DNA of 64,000 nt. It comes from CAWKGC01 sp963849005. GTDB lineage: Bacteria; Pseudomonadota; Gammaproteobacteria; Burkholderiales; Usitatibacteraceae. Made by a program: the position numbers and the translations under genes. The stretch spans positions 186,001 to 250,000 of the forward strand of contig CAWKGC010000019.1 in assembly GCA_963849005.1 (NCBI GenBank), written 5' to 3'. Of the stretch, positions 27,219-36,209 are shown piece after piece (position 1 is the stretch's first letter; the number at the start of each line of letters is the position of its first letter). The notes under the pieces were generated by a model. The model did no database searches. It worked only from the letters and a program-made list of their open reading frames with translations, and was not told the DNA's origin.

Positions 27219-28472
27219 ATGCAGAAACTCCTCATCCAGGGCGGCGTGCCGCTCGAAGGCACGCTCCGCGTTTCCGGCGCGAAGAACGCCGCATTGCCGA
27301 TCCTGTGCGCGTCGCTGCTTGCCGACCAGCCCTTGCGGCTCGCCAACGTCCCGCGACTGAACGACGTCGACACGATGCTCACGCTGCTCGAGCGCATGGG
27401 CGTCGAGGCGGCGCGGGATTCCGGGCACGGGGTGGTCCTCGACGCGGCCCGCGTGCGGGACCGCTTCGCCCCGTATGAACTGGTGAAGACGATGCGCGCG
27501 TCGATCCTCACGCTCGGCCCCTTGCTGGCGCGATTCGGCGAGGCGCGTGTATCGCTGCCCGGCGGCTGCGCCATCGGCGAGCGCCCGGTCGACCTGCACA
27601 TCAAGGGCCTGCAGGCCATGGGGGCGTCGATCGAGATCGAGCAGGGCTATATCGAGGCGCGGGCCGAGCGCCTGAAGGGCGCGCGAATCTTCATGGACAC
27701 GGTGACGGTGACCGGCACCGAGAACCTGATGATGGCCGCGACGCTGGCCGAAGGCGAGACGATGCTCGAGAACGCGGCGCGCGAGCCGGAGGTGATCGAC
27801 CTTGCCGAGTGCCTCATCGCGATGGGCGCGGACATCCGCGGGCACGGCAGCGACGTGATCGCCATACGCGGCGTGCCGCGCCTGAAGGGCGCGACGCATT
27901 CGGTGATGCCCGACCGCATCGAGGCCGGCACCTTCCTCGCCGCCGTGGCGGCAACCGGCGGCCGCGTGCGCCTCGAAGCGGCGCCCGTCGATTCGCTCGA
28001 TGCCGTGCTGGAGAAGCTGCGCGAAGCCGGATGCGGCATCACCACGGGCGAGGGCGTGATTTCGCTCGAGGCGTCGGGGCGTCCGAATTCCGTGAGCTTG
28101 CGCACCGCGCCGCATCCGGGCTTCCCCACTGACATGCAGGCGCAGTTCCTGGCGCTCAATACCATTGCCCTCGGGACGGCGCTGGTGACGGAGACGATCT
28201 TCGAGAACCGCTTCATGCACGTGCAGGAGCTGCGCCGCCTTGGCGCGCGCATCGACATCGAGGGCAATACCGCCGTGGTGCACGGCGTCGACAGGCTGGA
28301 CGGCGCCGCGGTGATGGCGACGGACCTGCGCGCCTCCGCAAGCCTGGTGATCGCCGGGCTGGTCGCGCAGGGCGAGACGATGGTCGACCGCATCTACCAC
28401 CTCGATCGCGGCTACGAAGGGCTGGAACGGAAACTTTCGGGACTGGGCGCGCGCATCCGGCGCGCCGAATGA
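27219..28472 (+). CDS. murA: UDP-N-acetylglucosamine 1-carboxyvinyltransferase
   Basis: A 417-residue EPSP-synthase fold enzyme that transfers enolpyruvate to UDP-GlcNAc, the first committed step of peptidoglycan synthesis. SGAKNAALPILCASLL opens the protein, and the catalytic loop is SLPGGCAIGERPVDLH with Cys117 present, so a fosfomycin-sensitive type is expected. PHPGFPTDMQAQF and ENRFMHVQELRRLGA are also conserved. Its TGA at the end abuts hisG, linking cell wall and histidine genes in one transcription unit. Confidence 0.97.
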   Translation: MQKLLIQGGVPLEGTLRVSGAKNAALPILCASLLADQPLRLANVPRLNDVDTMLTLLERMGVEAARDSGHGVVLDAARVRDRFAPYELVKTMRASILTLGPLLARFGEARVSLPGGCAIGERPVDLHIKGLQAMGASIEIEQGYIEARAERLKGARIFMDTVTVTGTENLMMAATLAEGETMLENAAREPEVIDLAECLIAMGADIRGHGSDVIAIRGVPRLKGATHSVMPDRIEAGTFLAAVAATGGRVRLEAAPVDSLDAVLEKLREAGCGITTGEGVISLEASGRPNSVSLRTAPHPGFPTDMQAQFLALNTIALGTALVTETIFENRFMHVQELRRLGARIDIEGNTAVVHGVDRLDGAAVMATDLRASASLVIAGLVAQGETMVDRIYHLDRGYEGLERKLSGLGARIRRAE

Positions 28473-28480
28473 GGAGCGAC

Positions 28481-29119
28481 ATGATCACGCTGGCCTTGTC
28501 CAAGGGACGCATTTTCGAAGAGACCCGCCCGCTGCTGGAGGCGACCGGGATCGTGCCGCTGGAGGACCCGGAGGCCTCGCGCAAGCTGATCATCGCCACG
28601 TCGCGCCCGGATGTGAGGGTGATCGTGGTGCGCGCCTCCGACGTCCCGACCTATGTCCAGTACGGGGCGGCCGACATGGGGGTGGCCGGGCGCGACCTGC
28701 TGCTCGAGCATGGCGGCGAGGGCCTCTACCAGCCGCTCGACCTGGGCATCGCCCGTTGCCGTTTGATGGTTGCCGTGCGCGACGACTTCGACTATCCCGC
28801 CGCGGTGCGCCGCGGCGCCCGGTTGCGCGTGGCGACCAAGTACGTGCGCACCGCGCGCGAGCACTTCGCCGCCAAGGGCATGCACGTCGACCTGATCAAG
28901 CTGTACGGCTCGATGGAGCTGGCGCCCCTGGTCGGCCTTGCCGATGCCATCGTCGACCTGGTCGATACCGGCAACACGCTGCGCGCCAACCACCTCGTCG
29001 CGGTGGAGGAGATCATGGCCATTTCGAGCCGGCTGATCGTGAACCCGGCCTCGCTCAAGCTGAAGCGGGACGCCGTGCAGCCCGTCATCGACGCCTTCGA
29101 AAGGGCCGCGCGTGCTTGA
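28481..29119 (+). CDS. hisG: ATP phosphoribosyltransferase, short form
   Basis: A 212-residue short-form HisG, catalysing ATP + PRPP, the first step of histidine synthesis. MITLALSKGRIFEETRPLLEA starts the protein, with PTYVQYGAADMGVAGRDLL and DLVDTGNTLRANHL further on. The regulatory C-terminal domain is absent, so it needs HisZ, which is not in this window. The ATG at 28481 follows GAGGAG; an ATG at 28469 overlaps the murA stop but has no such site. Confidence 0.95.
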   Translation: MITLALSKGRIFEETRPLLEATGIVPLEDPEASRKLIIATSRPDVRVIVVRASDVPTYVQYGAADMGVAGRDLLLEHGGEGLYQPLDLGIARCRLMVAVRDDFDYPAAVRRGARLRVATKYVRTAREHFAAKGMHVDLIKLYGSMELAPLVGLADAIVDLVDTGNTLRANHLVAVEEIMAISSRLIVNPASLKLKRDAVQPVIDAFERAARA

Positions 29120-30422
29120 GCCGAAGCGCCTGTCCACCTCCGGGCCGGGCTTTGCCGCCGCGCTGGAACGGCTGCTGGCCTTCGAAGGCGCGCAGGATGC
29201 CTCGGTCGACCGCATCGTCTCGGACATTCTTGCCGACGTTCGCCGGCGGGGCGACGAGGCGCTGCTCGATTGCACGCGCCGCCTTGATCGCTGGAGTCCG
29301 GCGGCGGCAGCCGAACTCCAGGTCCCTCAGGAGCGAGTCCGGCGCGCGCTGGAAACGATCCCCCCTGCGGTGCGCAGTGCGCTCGAGGCCGCCGCAGGGC
29401 GCATTCGCGCGTATCACGAGCGGCAATTGCAGTCTTCATGGAGCTTCACCGAGCCGGACGGAACGGTGCTCGGGCAGCGCATCACGCCGATCGACCGGGT
29501 CGGGCTGTACGTTCCCGGCGGCAAGGCCGCCTACCCTTCTTCGGTGCTGATGAACGCGGTGGCCGCCAAGGTTGCCGGCGTGCCCGACCTCATCATGGTC
29601 ACGCCGACGCCGGACGGCGTCCTCGACGACAGCGTGCTCGCGGCTGCAGCGATCGCAGGCGTGGACCGCATCGTGCGCATCGGCGGGGCGCAGGCAGTCG
29701 GCGCGCTCGCTTTCGGCACCGCGACGATCCCCGCCGCGGACAAGGTGGTCGGGCCCGGCAACGCCTACGTTGCCGCCGCCAAGCGCCAGGTCTTCGGGCG
29801 CGTCGGCATCGACATGCTCGCGGGCCCCTCGGAGATCGTGGTCATCGCCGACGGCTCGGTGAGCGCGGACTGGATCGCGATGGACCTCTTCTCCCAGGCC
29901 GAGCACGACGAGATTGCGCAGGCCATCCTGCTCTGTCCGGATGCCGCCTACATCGACGGCGTTGCCGAAGCGATGGGCCGGCTGATCGGGGCGATGCCGC
30001 GCGAGGCCACGATCGCGGCGTCGCTTGGCGCGCGCGGCGCCCTGATCCATACCGCGAGCCTCGAGGAAGCCTGCGAGATCGCCAACCGCATTGCCCCGGA
30101 ACACCTCGAGCTTGCCGTGGCCGAGCCTGACCGCCTCATCGGGCTTATCCGCCACGCGGGCGCGATCTTTCTCGGCGCGTATGCGTCGGAGTCCCTGGGC
30201 GACTACTGCGCCGGCCCGAACCATGTCCTGCCCACGTCGCGGACGGCGCGCTTCTCCTCGCCGCTGGGCGTGTACGATTTCCAGAAGCGCTCGAGCGTGA
30301 TCGGCATTTCGCAAGCGGGCGCGGCGCGCCTCGGCCCGGTGGCTTCGCAGCTCGCGCGCGCCGAAGGCCTGTTCGCGCACGCGCGGAGCGCCGAGATGCG
30401 CAACGAGGGCGGGAAGAAGTGA
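29112..30422 (+). CDS. hisD: Histidinol dehydrogenase
   Basis: A 436-residue zinc enzyme oxidising histidinol to histidine. The signature region includes PGGKAAYPSSVLMNAVAAKVAGV, VVGPGNAYVAAAKRQVFG, GPSEIVVIAD, DLFSQAEHDE and NRIAPEHLEL, then GPNHVLPTSRTARFSSPLGV. Starts at GTG 29112, overlapping hisG by 8 bases, and ends overlapping the hisC start. Confidence 0.97.
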   Translation: MLEPKRLSTSGPGFAAALERLLAFEGAQDASVDRIVSDILADVRRRGDEALLDCTRRLDRWSPAAAAELQVPQERVRRALETIPPAVRSALEAAAGRIRAYHERQLQSSWSFTEPDGTVLGQRITPIDRVGLYVPGGKAAYPSSVLMNAVAAKVAGVPDLIMVTPTPDGVLDDSVLAAAAIAGVDRIVRIGGAQAVGALAFGTATIPAADKVVGPGNAYVAAAKRQVFGRVGIDMLAGPSEIVVIADGSVSADWIAMDLFSQAEHDEIAQAILLCPDAAYIDGVAEAMGRLIGAMPREATIAASLGARGALIHTASLEEACEIANRIAPEHLELAVAEPDRLIGLIRHAGAIFLGAYASESLGDYCAGPNHVLPTSRTARFSSPLGVYDFQKRSSVIGISQAGAARLGPVASQLARAEGLFAHARSAEMRNEGGKK

Positions 30423-31489
30423 CCTCGCCTGCGTCCCTCGTGCGCGAGGACATCCTCGCCCTCCAGGGCTACCACGTGGCGCCTGCCGCGGGAATGGTGA
30501 AGCTCGACGCCATGGAAAGTCCCTATCGCCTTCCCGGGCCATTGCGCGACGAGCTGGGCAAAAGGCTGGGGGAAGTGGCGATCAACCGTTACCCGGATCC
30601 GCTCGCGCCGCGCCTGAAGGAAAAGCTCCGTGCGGCGATGGCCATCCCGGCCGGCCTCGACATCCTGCTGGGAAACGGATCCGACGAGATCCTGCAGCTC
30701 GCCTCGCTTGCGCTGGCCCGGCCGGGCGCGACGGTGCTTTCTCTCGAGCCCTCGTTCTCCATGTACCGGATCTGTGCGGCGTTCGCCGGCATGCGCTACG
30801 CGGGAGTGCCCCTCAATGGGGACTTCACGCTCGACGAGGCCGCGCTGATGGCGGCGGTGGATGCGCATCGTCCGGCGCTCACCTGGATCGCCTACCCGAA
30901 CAACCCCACCGGAAACCTGTTTCCCCGGGATGCCATCCTTCGCCTTCTCGACAGGAGCCCGGGACTGGTGGTCGTGGACGAGGCCTATTTCCCGTTTTCC
31001 GGTGGCGCCACGCTCCTCGACAGGGTCGGCAAGCACCCCAACCTTTTGCTGGTGCGCACGGTCTCGAAGCTCGGGCTGGCGGGCCTGCGCCTGGGACTTG
31101 CCGTCGGCACCTCCGACTGGATCGCGGAGCTGGAAAAACTCCGGCTGCCCTACAACGTGAACGCACTCACCGCTTGCGCGGCCGAGTTCGTCCTCGACCA
31201 CAACGAGGTGCTGGCGGGGCAGGCACAGGCGATCGTCGCCGACCGGTCGCGGATCGAGGCGGGGCTGGACAGGCTCCAAGGCATCACGCGCTTCCCATCG
31301 GCGACCAACTTCGTGCTGGTACGCGTGGCCGGGGCGGGCGCCGTCTTCGAGCGCCTCAAGGCGCGTGGTATATTGGTTCGCAACCTGCACGGCTCGCATC
31401 CCCTGCTCGAAAATTGCCTGCGGCTGACCATCGGCACCCCCGATGAAAACCACCTTCTCCTCGAGGCGCTCGCGGCCTCGCTGACCTGA
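30419..31489 (+). CDS. hisC: Histidinol-phosphate aminotransferase
   Basis: A 356-residue PLP aminotransferase. LGNGSDEILQLASLALARPG, YPNNPTGNLFPRDAI, VVDEAYFPFSG and the lysine in RTVSKLGLAGLRLG are all present. GTG start at 30419 overlaps the hisD TGA (GTGA). Closely followed by hisB after 2 bases. Confidence 0.95.
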   Translation: MTSPASLVREDILALQGYHVAPAAGMVKLDAMESPYRLPGPLRDELGKRLGEVAINRYPDPLAPRLKEKLRAAMAIPAGLDILLGNGSDEILQLASLALARPGATVLSLEPSFSMYRICAAFAGMRYAGVPLNGDFTLDEAALMAAVDAHRPALTWIAYPNNPTGNLFPRDAILRLLDRSPGLVVVDEAYFPFSGGATLLDRVGKHPNLLLVRTVSKLGLAGLRLGLAVGTSDWIAELEKLRLPYNVNALTACAAEFVLDHNEVLAGQAQAIVADRSRIEAGLDRLQGITRFPSATNFVLVRVAGAGAVFERLKARGILVRNLHGSHPLLENCLRLTIGTPDENHLLLEALAASLT

Positions 31490-31491
31490 AC

Positions 31492-32079
31492 ATGCGTCGC
31501 GCCAGCATCGAACGCAACACCAAGGAAACGCGCATTACCGTCGAGGTGAACCTCGACGGCACCGGCGCGGCCTCGCTTGCCAGCGGCATCGCGTTCCTCG
31601 ACCACATGCTCGACCAGATCGCGCGCCACGGCCTCGTCGACCTGTCCGTGTCGGCGAAGGGCGACCTCGAGATCGACGCCCATCACACCGTCGAGGACAT
31701 CGGCATCACCATCGGCATGGCGGTGGCGAAGGCGCTGGGCGACAAGTCCGGCATCCGCCGCTTCGGCCATGCCTACGTGCCGCTCGACGAAGCGCTGTCG
31801 CGCGCCGTGATCGATTTCTCCGGCCGCCCGGGGCTCGAGTTCCACGCCGATTTCACCCGTGCGCGGGTAGGTGAATTCGATGTCGACCTCGTCCACGAGT
31901 TCTTCCAGGGGTTCGCCAACCACGCGGCCTGCACGATCCACCTCGACAACCTGCGCGGCGACAATTCCCACCATCAATGCGAAACGCTGTTCAAGGCGTT
32001 TGCCCGGGCGTTGCGCATGGCGGTGGAGGCCGATCCGCGGGCGGCCGGCGTGGTGCCCTCGACCAAGGGCTCGCTCTAG
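31492..32079 (+). CDS. hisB: Imidazoleglycerol-phosphate dehydratase
   Basis: A 195-residue monofunctional HisB without the phosphatase domain found in enterics. Metal-binding histidine clusters are in LDHMLDQIARHG, DAHHTVEDIGI and GDNSHHQCETLFKAFARAL. It removes water from IGP to give imidazole acetol phosphate. Separate histidinol phosphatase is expected elsewhere. A 45-base gap leads to hisH. Confidence 0.96.
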   Translation: MRRASIERNTKETRITVEVNLDGTGAASLASGIAFLDHMLDQIARHGLVDLSVSAKGDLEIDAHHTVEDIGITIGMAVAKALGDKSGIRRFGHAYVPLDEALSRAVIDFSGRPGLEFHADFTRARVGEFDVDLVHEFFQGFANHAACTIHLDNLRGDNSHHQCETLFKAFARALRMAVEADPRAAGVVPSTKGSL

Positions 32080-32124
32080 CGCCGCGCTTCCGGCCGCGCG
32101 AGCGGCTCCACGAACCAGCCTTCC

Positions 32125-32760
32125 ATGGCACAACGCATCGCGATCGTCGACTACGGCATGGGCAACCTGCGTTCCGTGCAGAAGGCGCTCCTGCACGTGG
32201 CTCCCGGCGATGCCGCGCAGATCACCTCCGACCCGGACGCCATTCGCAAGGCCGACCGCGTCGTGTTCCCCGGCCAGGGCGCGATGCCCGATTGCATGCG
32301 CTATCTTCATGAAAGCGGGCTTGCCGAGGCGGTGCGCGAGGCGGCCGCCACCCGCCCTTTCCTCGGCCTGTGCATCGGGCTGCAGATGCTGTTCGAGCGC
32401 TCCGATGAGGGCGATACGCCCGGCCTCGGCCTCCTGCCCGGGCAGGTATTGGCGTTTTCCAGCCTGCCGAAGGTGCGCGAGGCGCGCCTGAAGGTGCCGC
32501 ACATGGGCTGGAACGAAGCCTGGCAGGCGCTCGCGCACCCCCTCTGGTCGGGCATTGTCGACGGCGAGCGCTTCTATTTCGTGCACAGCTTCTATTGCGC
32601 GCCCGCCGAATCCGGCCTGACCGCGGCGAGCAGCAGCTATCCGGATGCCTTTACCTCGGCCGTCGCACGCGATAACATCTTCGCAACGCAGTTCCACCCT
32701 GAAAAGAGCAGCGTCGCCGGCCTGAAACTCCTGGAGAATTTCGTCCGCTGGAATCCCTAG
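32125..32760 (+). CDS. hisH: Imidazole glycerol phosphate synthase glutaminase subunit
   Basis: A 211-residue class I glutaminase that supplies ammonia to HisF. MAQRIAIVDYGMGNLRSVQKAL is the family opening; the nucleophile is Cys83 in FLGLCIGLQMLF, and the His/Glu pair is in ATQFHPEKSS. An oxyanion-type PGQGAMPDCM is at 49-58. Confidence 0.96.
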   Translation: MAQRIAIVDYGMGNLRSVQKALLHVAPGDAAQITSDPDAIRKADRVVFPGQGAMPDCMRYLHESGLAEAVREAAATRPFLGLCIGLQMLFERSDEGDTPGLGLLPGQVLAFSSLPKVREARLKVPHMGWNEAWQALAHPLWSGIVDGERFYFVHSFYCAPAESGLTAASSSYPDAFTSAVARDNIFATQFHPEKSSVAGLKLLENFVRWNP

Positions 32761-32776
32761 CGATTCTCCCCGACCC

Positions 32777-33514
32777 ATGCTCATCATCCCCGCGATCGAT
32801 CTCAAGGACGGCAAGTGCGTCCGCCTCATGCAAGGCGAGATGGCCAGCGCCAAGGTGTATTCCGACGAGCCGGGCGAAACCGCGACCGGCTTCGTCGCCC
32901 AGGGCGCGCGCCGCATCCATGTCGTCGACCTGAATGGCGCCTTCGCGGGCAAGCCGCGCAACGAAGAGGCGGTCAAGCGCATCATCGCCGCGGCGGGCCC
33001 GGACGTGCCGGTGCAGCTTGGCGGCGGCATTCGCGACCTGGACACCATCGAACGCTACCTCGACGATGGCATCAGCTACGTCATCATCGGCACCGCGGCC
33101 GTGAAGAACCCCGGCTTCCTGCATGAAGCATGCGATGCCTTCCCCGGCCACGTGATGGTCGGCCTCGACGCGAAGGACGGCAAGGTTGCCACCGACGGCT
33201 GGTCGAAGATCACGGGCCATGACGTGATCGACCTCGCCAAGCGCTTCGAGGACTACGGTGTCGAGGCGGTGGTCTACACCGACATCGGCCGCGACGGCAT
33301 GCTTACCGGGATCAACATCGAGGCCACGCTGAAGCTTGCGCAGGCGCTCAGCGTCCCGGTCATTGCCAGCGGCGGCGTGAACGACCTTGCCGACGTGACC
33401 CGCCTTTGCGCCATCGAGGCGGAGGGGGTCATGGGCGCGATCACCGGGCGGGCGTTGTATGAAGGCACCCTCGACCTGGCCCGCGCGCAGGACCTCGCCG
33501 ACGGCCGGGCCTGA
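32777..33514 (+). CDS. hisA: ProFAR isomerase
   Basis: A 245-residue TIM barrel isomerase. IPAIDLKDGKCVRLMQG has the N-terminal catalytic Asp8; VQLGGGIRDLDTIERYLDDG and YTDIGRDGMLTGINIEAT bear the phosphate sites and second Asp. Paralogous to hisF, which follows after a 57-base gap. Confidence 0.96.
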   Translation: MLIIPAIDLKDGKCVRLMQGEMASAKVYSDEPGETATGFVAQGARRIHVVDLNGAFAGKPRNEEAVKRIIAAAGPDVPVQLGGGIRDLDTIERYLDDGISYVIIGTAAVKNPGFLHEACDAFPGHVMVGLDAKDGKVATDGWSKITGHDVIDLAKRFEDYGVEAVVYTDIGRDGMLTGINIEATLKLAQALSVPVIASGGVNDLADVTRLCAIEAEGVMGAITGRALYEGTLDLARAQDLADGRA

Positions 33515-33571
33515 GCACCCCCGCGGCCGCGCATCGCCCGGCGGCCCTTCGAAACGAGAGAATTGCCTGAT

Positions 33572-34331
33572 ATGGGCCTGGCCAAGCGCATCATTCCCTG
33601 CCTGGACGTGCACGCCGGACGCGTCGTGAAGGGAATCAACTTCATTTCGCTTCGCGATGCCGGCGATCCCGTCGAGGTGGCCCGCGGTTATGACGCGGCC
33701 GGGGCCGACGAGCTCGCGTTCCTCGACATCACGGCGTCTAGCGACGGGCGCGACATCATCGTGTCGATCATCGAGCGCGTTGCCGACGAGGTGTTCATCC
33801 CGCTCACCGTGGGCGGGGGCGTGCGCAAGGTGGAGGACGTGCGCCGCCTGCTCAACGCCGGCGCCGACAAGGTCAGCATCAATACCTCGGCCGTGCAGAC
33901 GCCGGAATTGGTGGCCGAGGCCGCGGGCCGATTCGGCTCGCAGGCGATCGTGGTGGCGATCGACGCAAAGTCCGTGGGCCCGGGCAAATGGGAGGTCTAC
34001 ACCCATGGCGGGCGAAATGGCACCGGGCTGGACGCGGTCGATTGGGCCCGCAAGATGGCGGAAATGGGGGCGGGCGAACTGCTGCTCACGAGCATGGACC
34101 GCGACGGGACGCGTTCCGGGTTCGACATCGGCTACACGCGCGCGGTGAGCGACGCGGTCGGCGTGCCCATCATCGCCAGCGGTGGCGTCGGCACGCTCGC
34201 GCACCTTGCCGAGGGAATCGAAGCAGGGCCGCGCCGACGCGGTGCTGGCGGCCTCGGTGTTCCATTATGGTGAAATCACGATCGCGGACGCCAAGCGCTA
34301 CCTCGCCGGCCGCGGCATCGAGATGCGATAG
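33572..34331 (+). CDS. hisF: Imidazole glycerol phosphate synthase cyclase subunit, one frameshift
   Basis: About 252 residues after repair. MGLAKRIIPCLDVHAGRVVKGINF opens the TIM barrel, with Asp in CLDV, LTVGGGVRKVEDVRRLL, and LLTSMDRDGTRSGFDIGYT for the second Asp. At about 34227 GGC reads GGGC; removing one G joins AEGIEAG to RADAVLAASVFHYGE and the normal end GRGIEMR. Its TAG shares a base with the GTG of hisI. Confidence 0.93.
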
Positions 34332-34738
34332 TGGGCGAAGCCGGGTTTCTCGATGCGATCGCGTGGAACGGCGCGGGCCTTGCCCCGGCGATCGTCCAGG
34401 ACGCGGCTTCAGGCGAGGTGCTCATGCTCGCCTGGGTGAGCCGGGAGTCGCTCGCGCGCACGCTGGAGCTGGGAGAGGCGGTGTTCTTCTCGCGTTCGCG
34501 TGGCACGCTTTGGCACAAGGGCGAGACCTCGGGGCACTTCCAGAAGATCCGCGAGATCCGGCTGGATTGCGATGGGGATGCGCTGCTCTTCAAGGTCGAG
34601 CAGGTCGGCGGTGTTGCCTGCCACACGGGCCGCCGGCGTTGCTTTTTCAACCGTCTCGACGACGGTGGCTGGGTCATCACCGAGGGCGAGGGGGCGGGCG
34701 GCCCGACCGATCCCGCGCAGTTCCGGAAAGGCGATTGA
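34331..34738 (+). CDS. hisI: Phosphoribosyl-AMP cyclohydrolase
   Basis: A 135-residue metal-dependent hydrolase: MLAWVSRESLARTLELGEAVFFSRSR, LWHKGETSGHFQKI, LDCDGDALLFKV and the zinc-binding ACHTGRRRCFF. GTG start at 34331 overlaps hisF by one base. Separate from hisE, as usual in Betaproteobacteria. Confidence 0.95.
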   Translation: MGEAGFLDAIAWNGAGLAPAIVQDAASGEVLMLAWVSRESLARTLELGEAVFFSRSRGTLWHKGETSGHFQKIREIRLDCDGDALLFKVEQVGGVACHTGRRRCFFNRLDDGGWVITEGEGAGGPTDPAQFRKGD

Positions 34739-34742
34739 GAAC

Positions 34743-35087
34743 ATGGATGAATCCGTGCTGCAACGGCTCGAACTGAGAGATCGGCGCCCGGAAGGGCTCC
34801 GATCCGGCCGCGTCCTACGTCGCGTCGTTGTTCGCGCGCGGCCAGGACGCCATACTGAAAAAAGTGGGCGAAGAGGCGACCGAGGCCGTGATCGCCTCCA
34901 AGTCCGGCCTGGCCTCGGCGGTGGTGCACGAGACGGCTGACCTGTGGTTTCACTGCCTCGTCATGCTGTCCTGGCACGGCCTTTCGGCGGGCGATGTGCT
35001 TTCGCGAGCTCGAGCGCCGGGAAGGCGTTTCGGGCCATTCGGAAAAGGCGGGACGCGGATTCGCCGAAAACGGAGGGCGGGAAATGA
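34743..35087 (+). CDS. hisE: Phosphoribosyl-ATP pyrophosphatase, two or three frameshifts
   Basis: About 113 residues after repair: MDESVLQRLELRDRRPEG, then SDPAASYVASLFARGQDAILKKV, GEEATEAVIASK, ETADLWFHCLVMLSWHGLS and RELERREGVSGHSEKAGRG. GGC reads GGGC near 34793 and CTTCGC reads CTTTCGC near 35003. The frame then runs into hinT without a stop. One more GGC-to-GGGC change near 35071 would give a natural ENGGGK and a TGA overlapping the hinT ATG. Confidence 0.85.
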
Positions 35088-35434
35088 CCGATTGCATTTT
35101 CTGCAGGATCGTCAAGGGCGAGATACCGTCGAAGAAGGTCTTCGAGGACGACGAGATGTTCGCCTTCCACGACATCCACCCGGCCGCTCCCGTGCATTTC
35201 ATGATCATTCCGAAAGCGCACGTCGCCTCGCTCGCCGAATGCGGCGACGAGCACGCGGGCGTCCTCGGGAGGATGCTGGCCATGGCTTCCCGGCTCGCGC
35301 GGGAATGCGGCTCGACCGACGGCTTCCGGACCGTCATCAACACCGGGCGCGTGGGTCGGCAGGACGTGTATCATTTGCATATTCACATCATCGGCGGCCC
35401 GGACCCGCTGCCGGCCATGGTTGCGCGTGACTAG
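35084..35434 (+). CDS. hinT: Histidine triad nucleotide-binding protein (HinT)
   Basis: A 116-residue HIT hydrolase with CIFCRIVKGEIPSKKVFEDD, PVHFMIIPKAHVASLAE and the triad in DVYHLHIHIIGG. HinT hydrolyses adenosine phosphoramidates. Its ATG at 35084 probably overlaps the true hisE stop. Located between the his operon and tatA, a frequent arrangement in this class. Confidence 0.94.
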   Translation: MTDCIFCRIVKGEIPSKKVFEDDEMFAFHDIHPAAPVHFMIIPKAHVASLAECGDEHAGVLGRMLAMASRLARECGSTDGFRTVINTGRVGRQDVYHLHIHIIGGPDPLPAMVARD

Positions 35435-35467
35435 GCCGCGCCCACACTTCGACTTGGAGAAACGCAC

Positions 35468-35686
35468 ATGGGCTCCTTAAGCATCTGGCATTGGCTCGTC
35501 GTACTCGTCATCGTCCTGCTCATATTCGGCACGAAGAAGCTGCGCAATATCGGCAGCGACCTCGGCGGCGCGGTCAAGGGGTTCAAGGATGGGATGAAGG
35601 GCGAGGACGACAAGAAGCCCGCCGCGGAGATCCAGTCCTCGGGCCAGGTCCTCGAGGGCGAAGTCCGGGAAAAGCAGAAGAGCTAG
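35468..35686 (+). CDS. tatA: Twin-arginine translocase subunit TatA
   Basis: A 72-residue TatA: short N-terminal helix (IWHWLVVLVIVLLIFG), the hinge FGTKKLRNIGSDLGGAVKGFKDGM as an amphipathic helix, and a charged tail. TatA oligomers form the pore through which folded proteins pass. A GGAGAA site precedes the ATG. Confidence 0.95.
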   Translation: MGSLSIWHWLVVLVIVLLIFGTKKLRNIGSDLGGAVKGFKDGMKGEDDKKPAAEIQSSGQVLEGEVREKQKS

Positions 35687-35779
35687 CCGCCCCGCAAACG
35701 CGATCCCGGCCGAGGGCCTCGCCCGCCGGCCGGGATGACCTGTCCCAAGCCACCCCACGCCACGCCACGCAAACCAGCC

Positions 35780-36209
35780 ATGTTCGATGTCGGCATCTGG
35801 GAACTCGCGGTCATCGGCGTCGTTGCGCTCGTCGTGCTCGGGCCGGAGCGCCTGCCCAAGGTGGCGCGCACCGCCGGGCACCTGTTCGGCAGGCTGCAGC
35901 GCTATGTCGCGCAGGTGAAGTCCGACATCAACCGCGAGATGGAAGCGGCCGAGCTGGGCAAGGTCAAGACCGAATTCGAGAGCGCCGCGCAGTCGTTCAA
36001 GCAGGACATCGAATCGAAGGCGGCGGAAACCGATCGCGAGATGCGTGAGGTGGAGGCGACGATCGACCGGCAATTGCGCGACGCAGATGCCGATGCGAAA
36101 GCGCCGGCGGCTCGCGTTGACTGCGCCGATCCCGGAATCGCCCCAGCTCGAGCTGGGCATCGAAGAACCGCCGCAGCCGCCGGCCAAGGCTCCGCAGGCG
36201 GCCCCCTGA
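35780..36209 (+). CDS. tatB: Twin-arginine translocase subunit TatB, one frameshift
   Basis: About 142 residues after repair. MFDVGIWELAVIGVVALVVLGPERLPK is the TatB membrane helix with its conserved Glu and GPERLP hinge, followed by a long charged coiled coil. Near 36108 one extra G (GCGGCTC for GCGCTC) shifts the frame; the next frame gives a Pro-rich ending (PPQPPAKAPQAAP) and a TGA at 36207-36209. As printed, the frame runs on into TatC and looks like a false TatB-TatC fusion. Confidence 0.88.
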
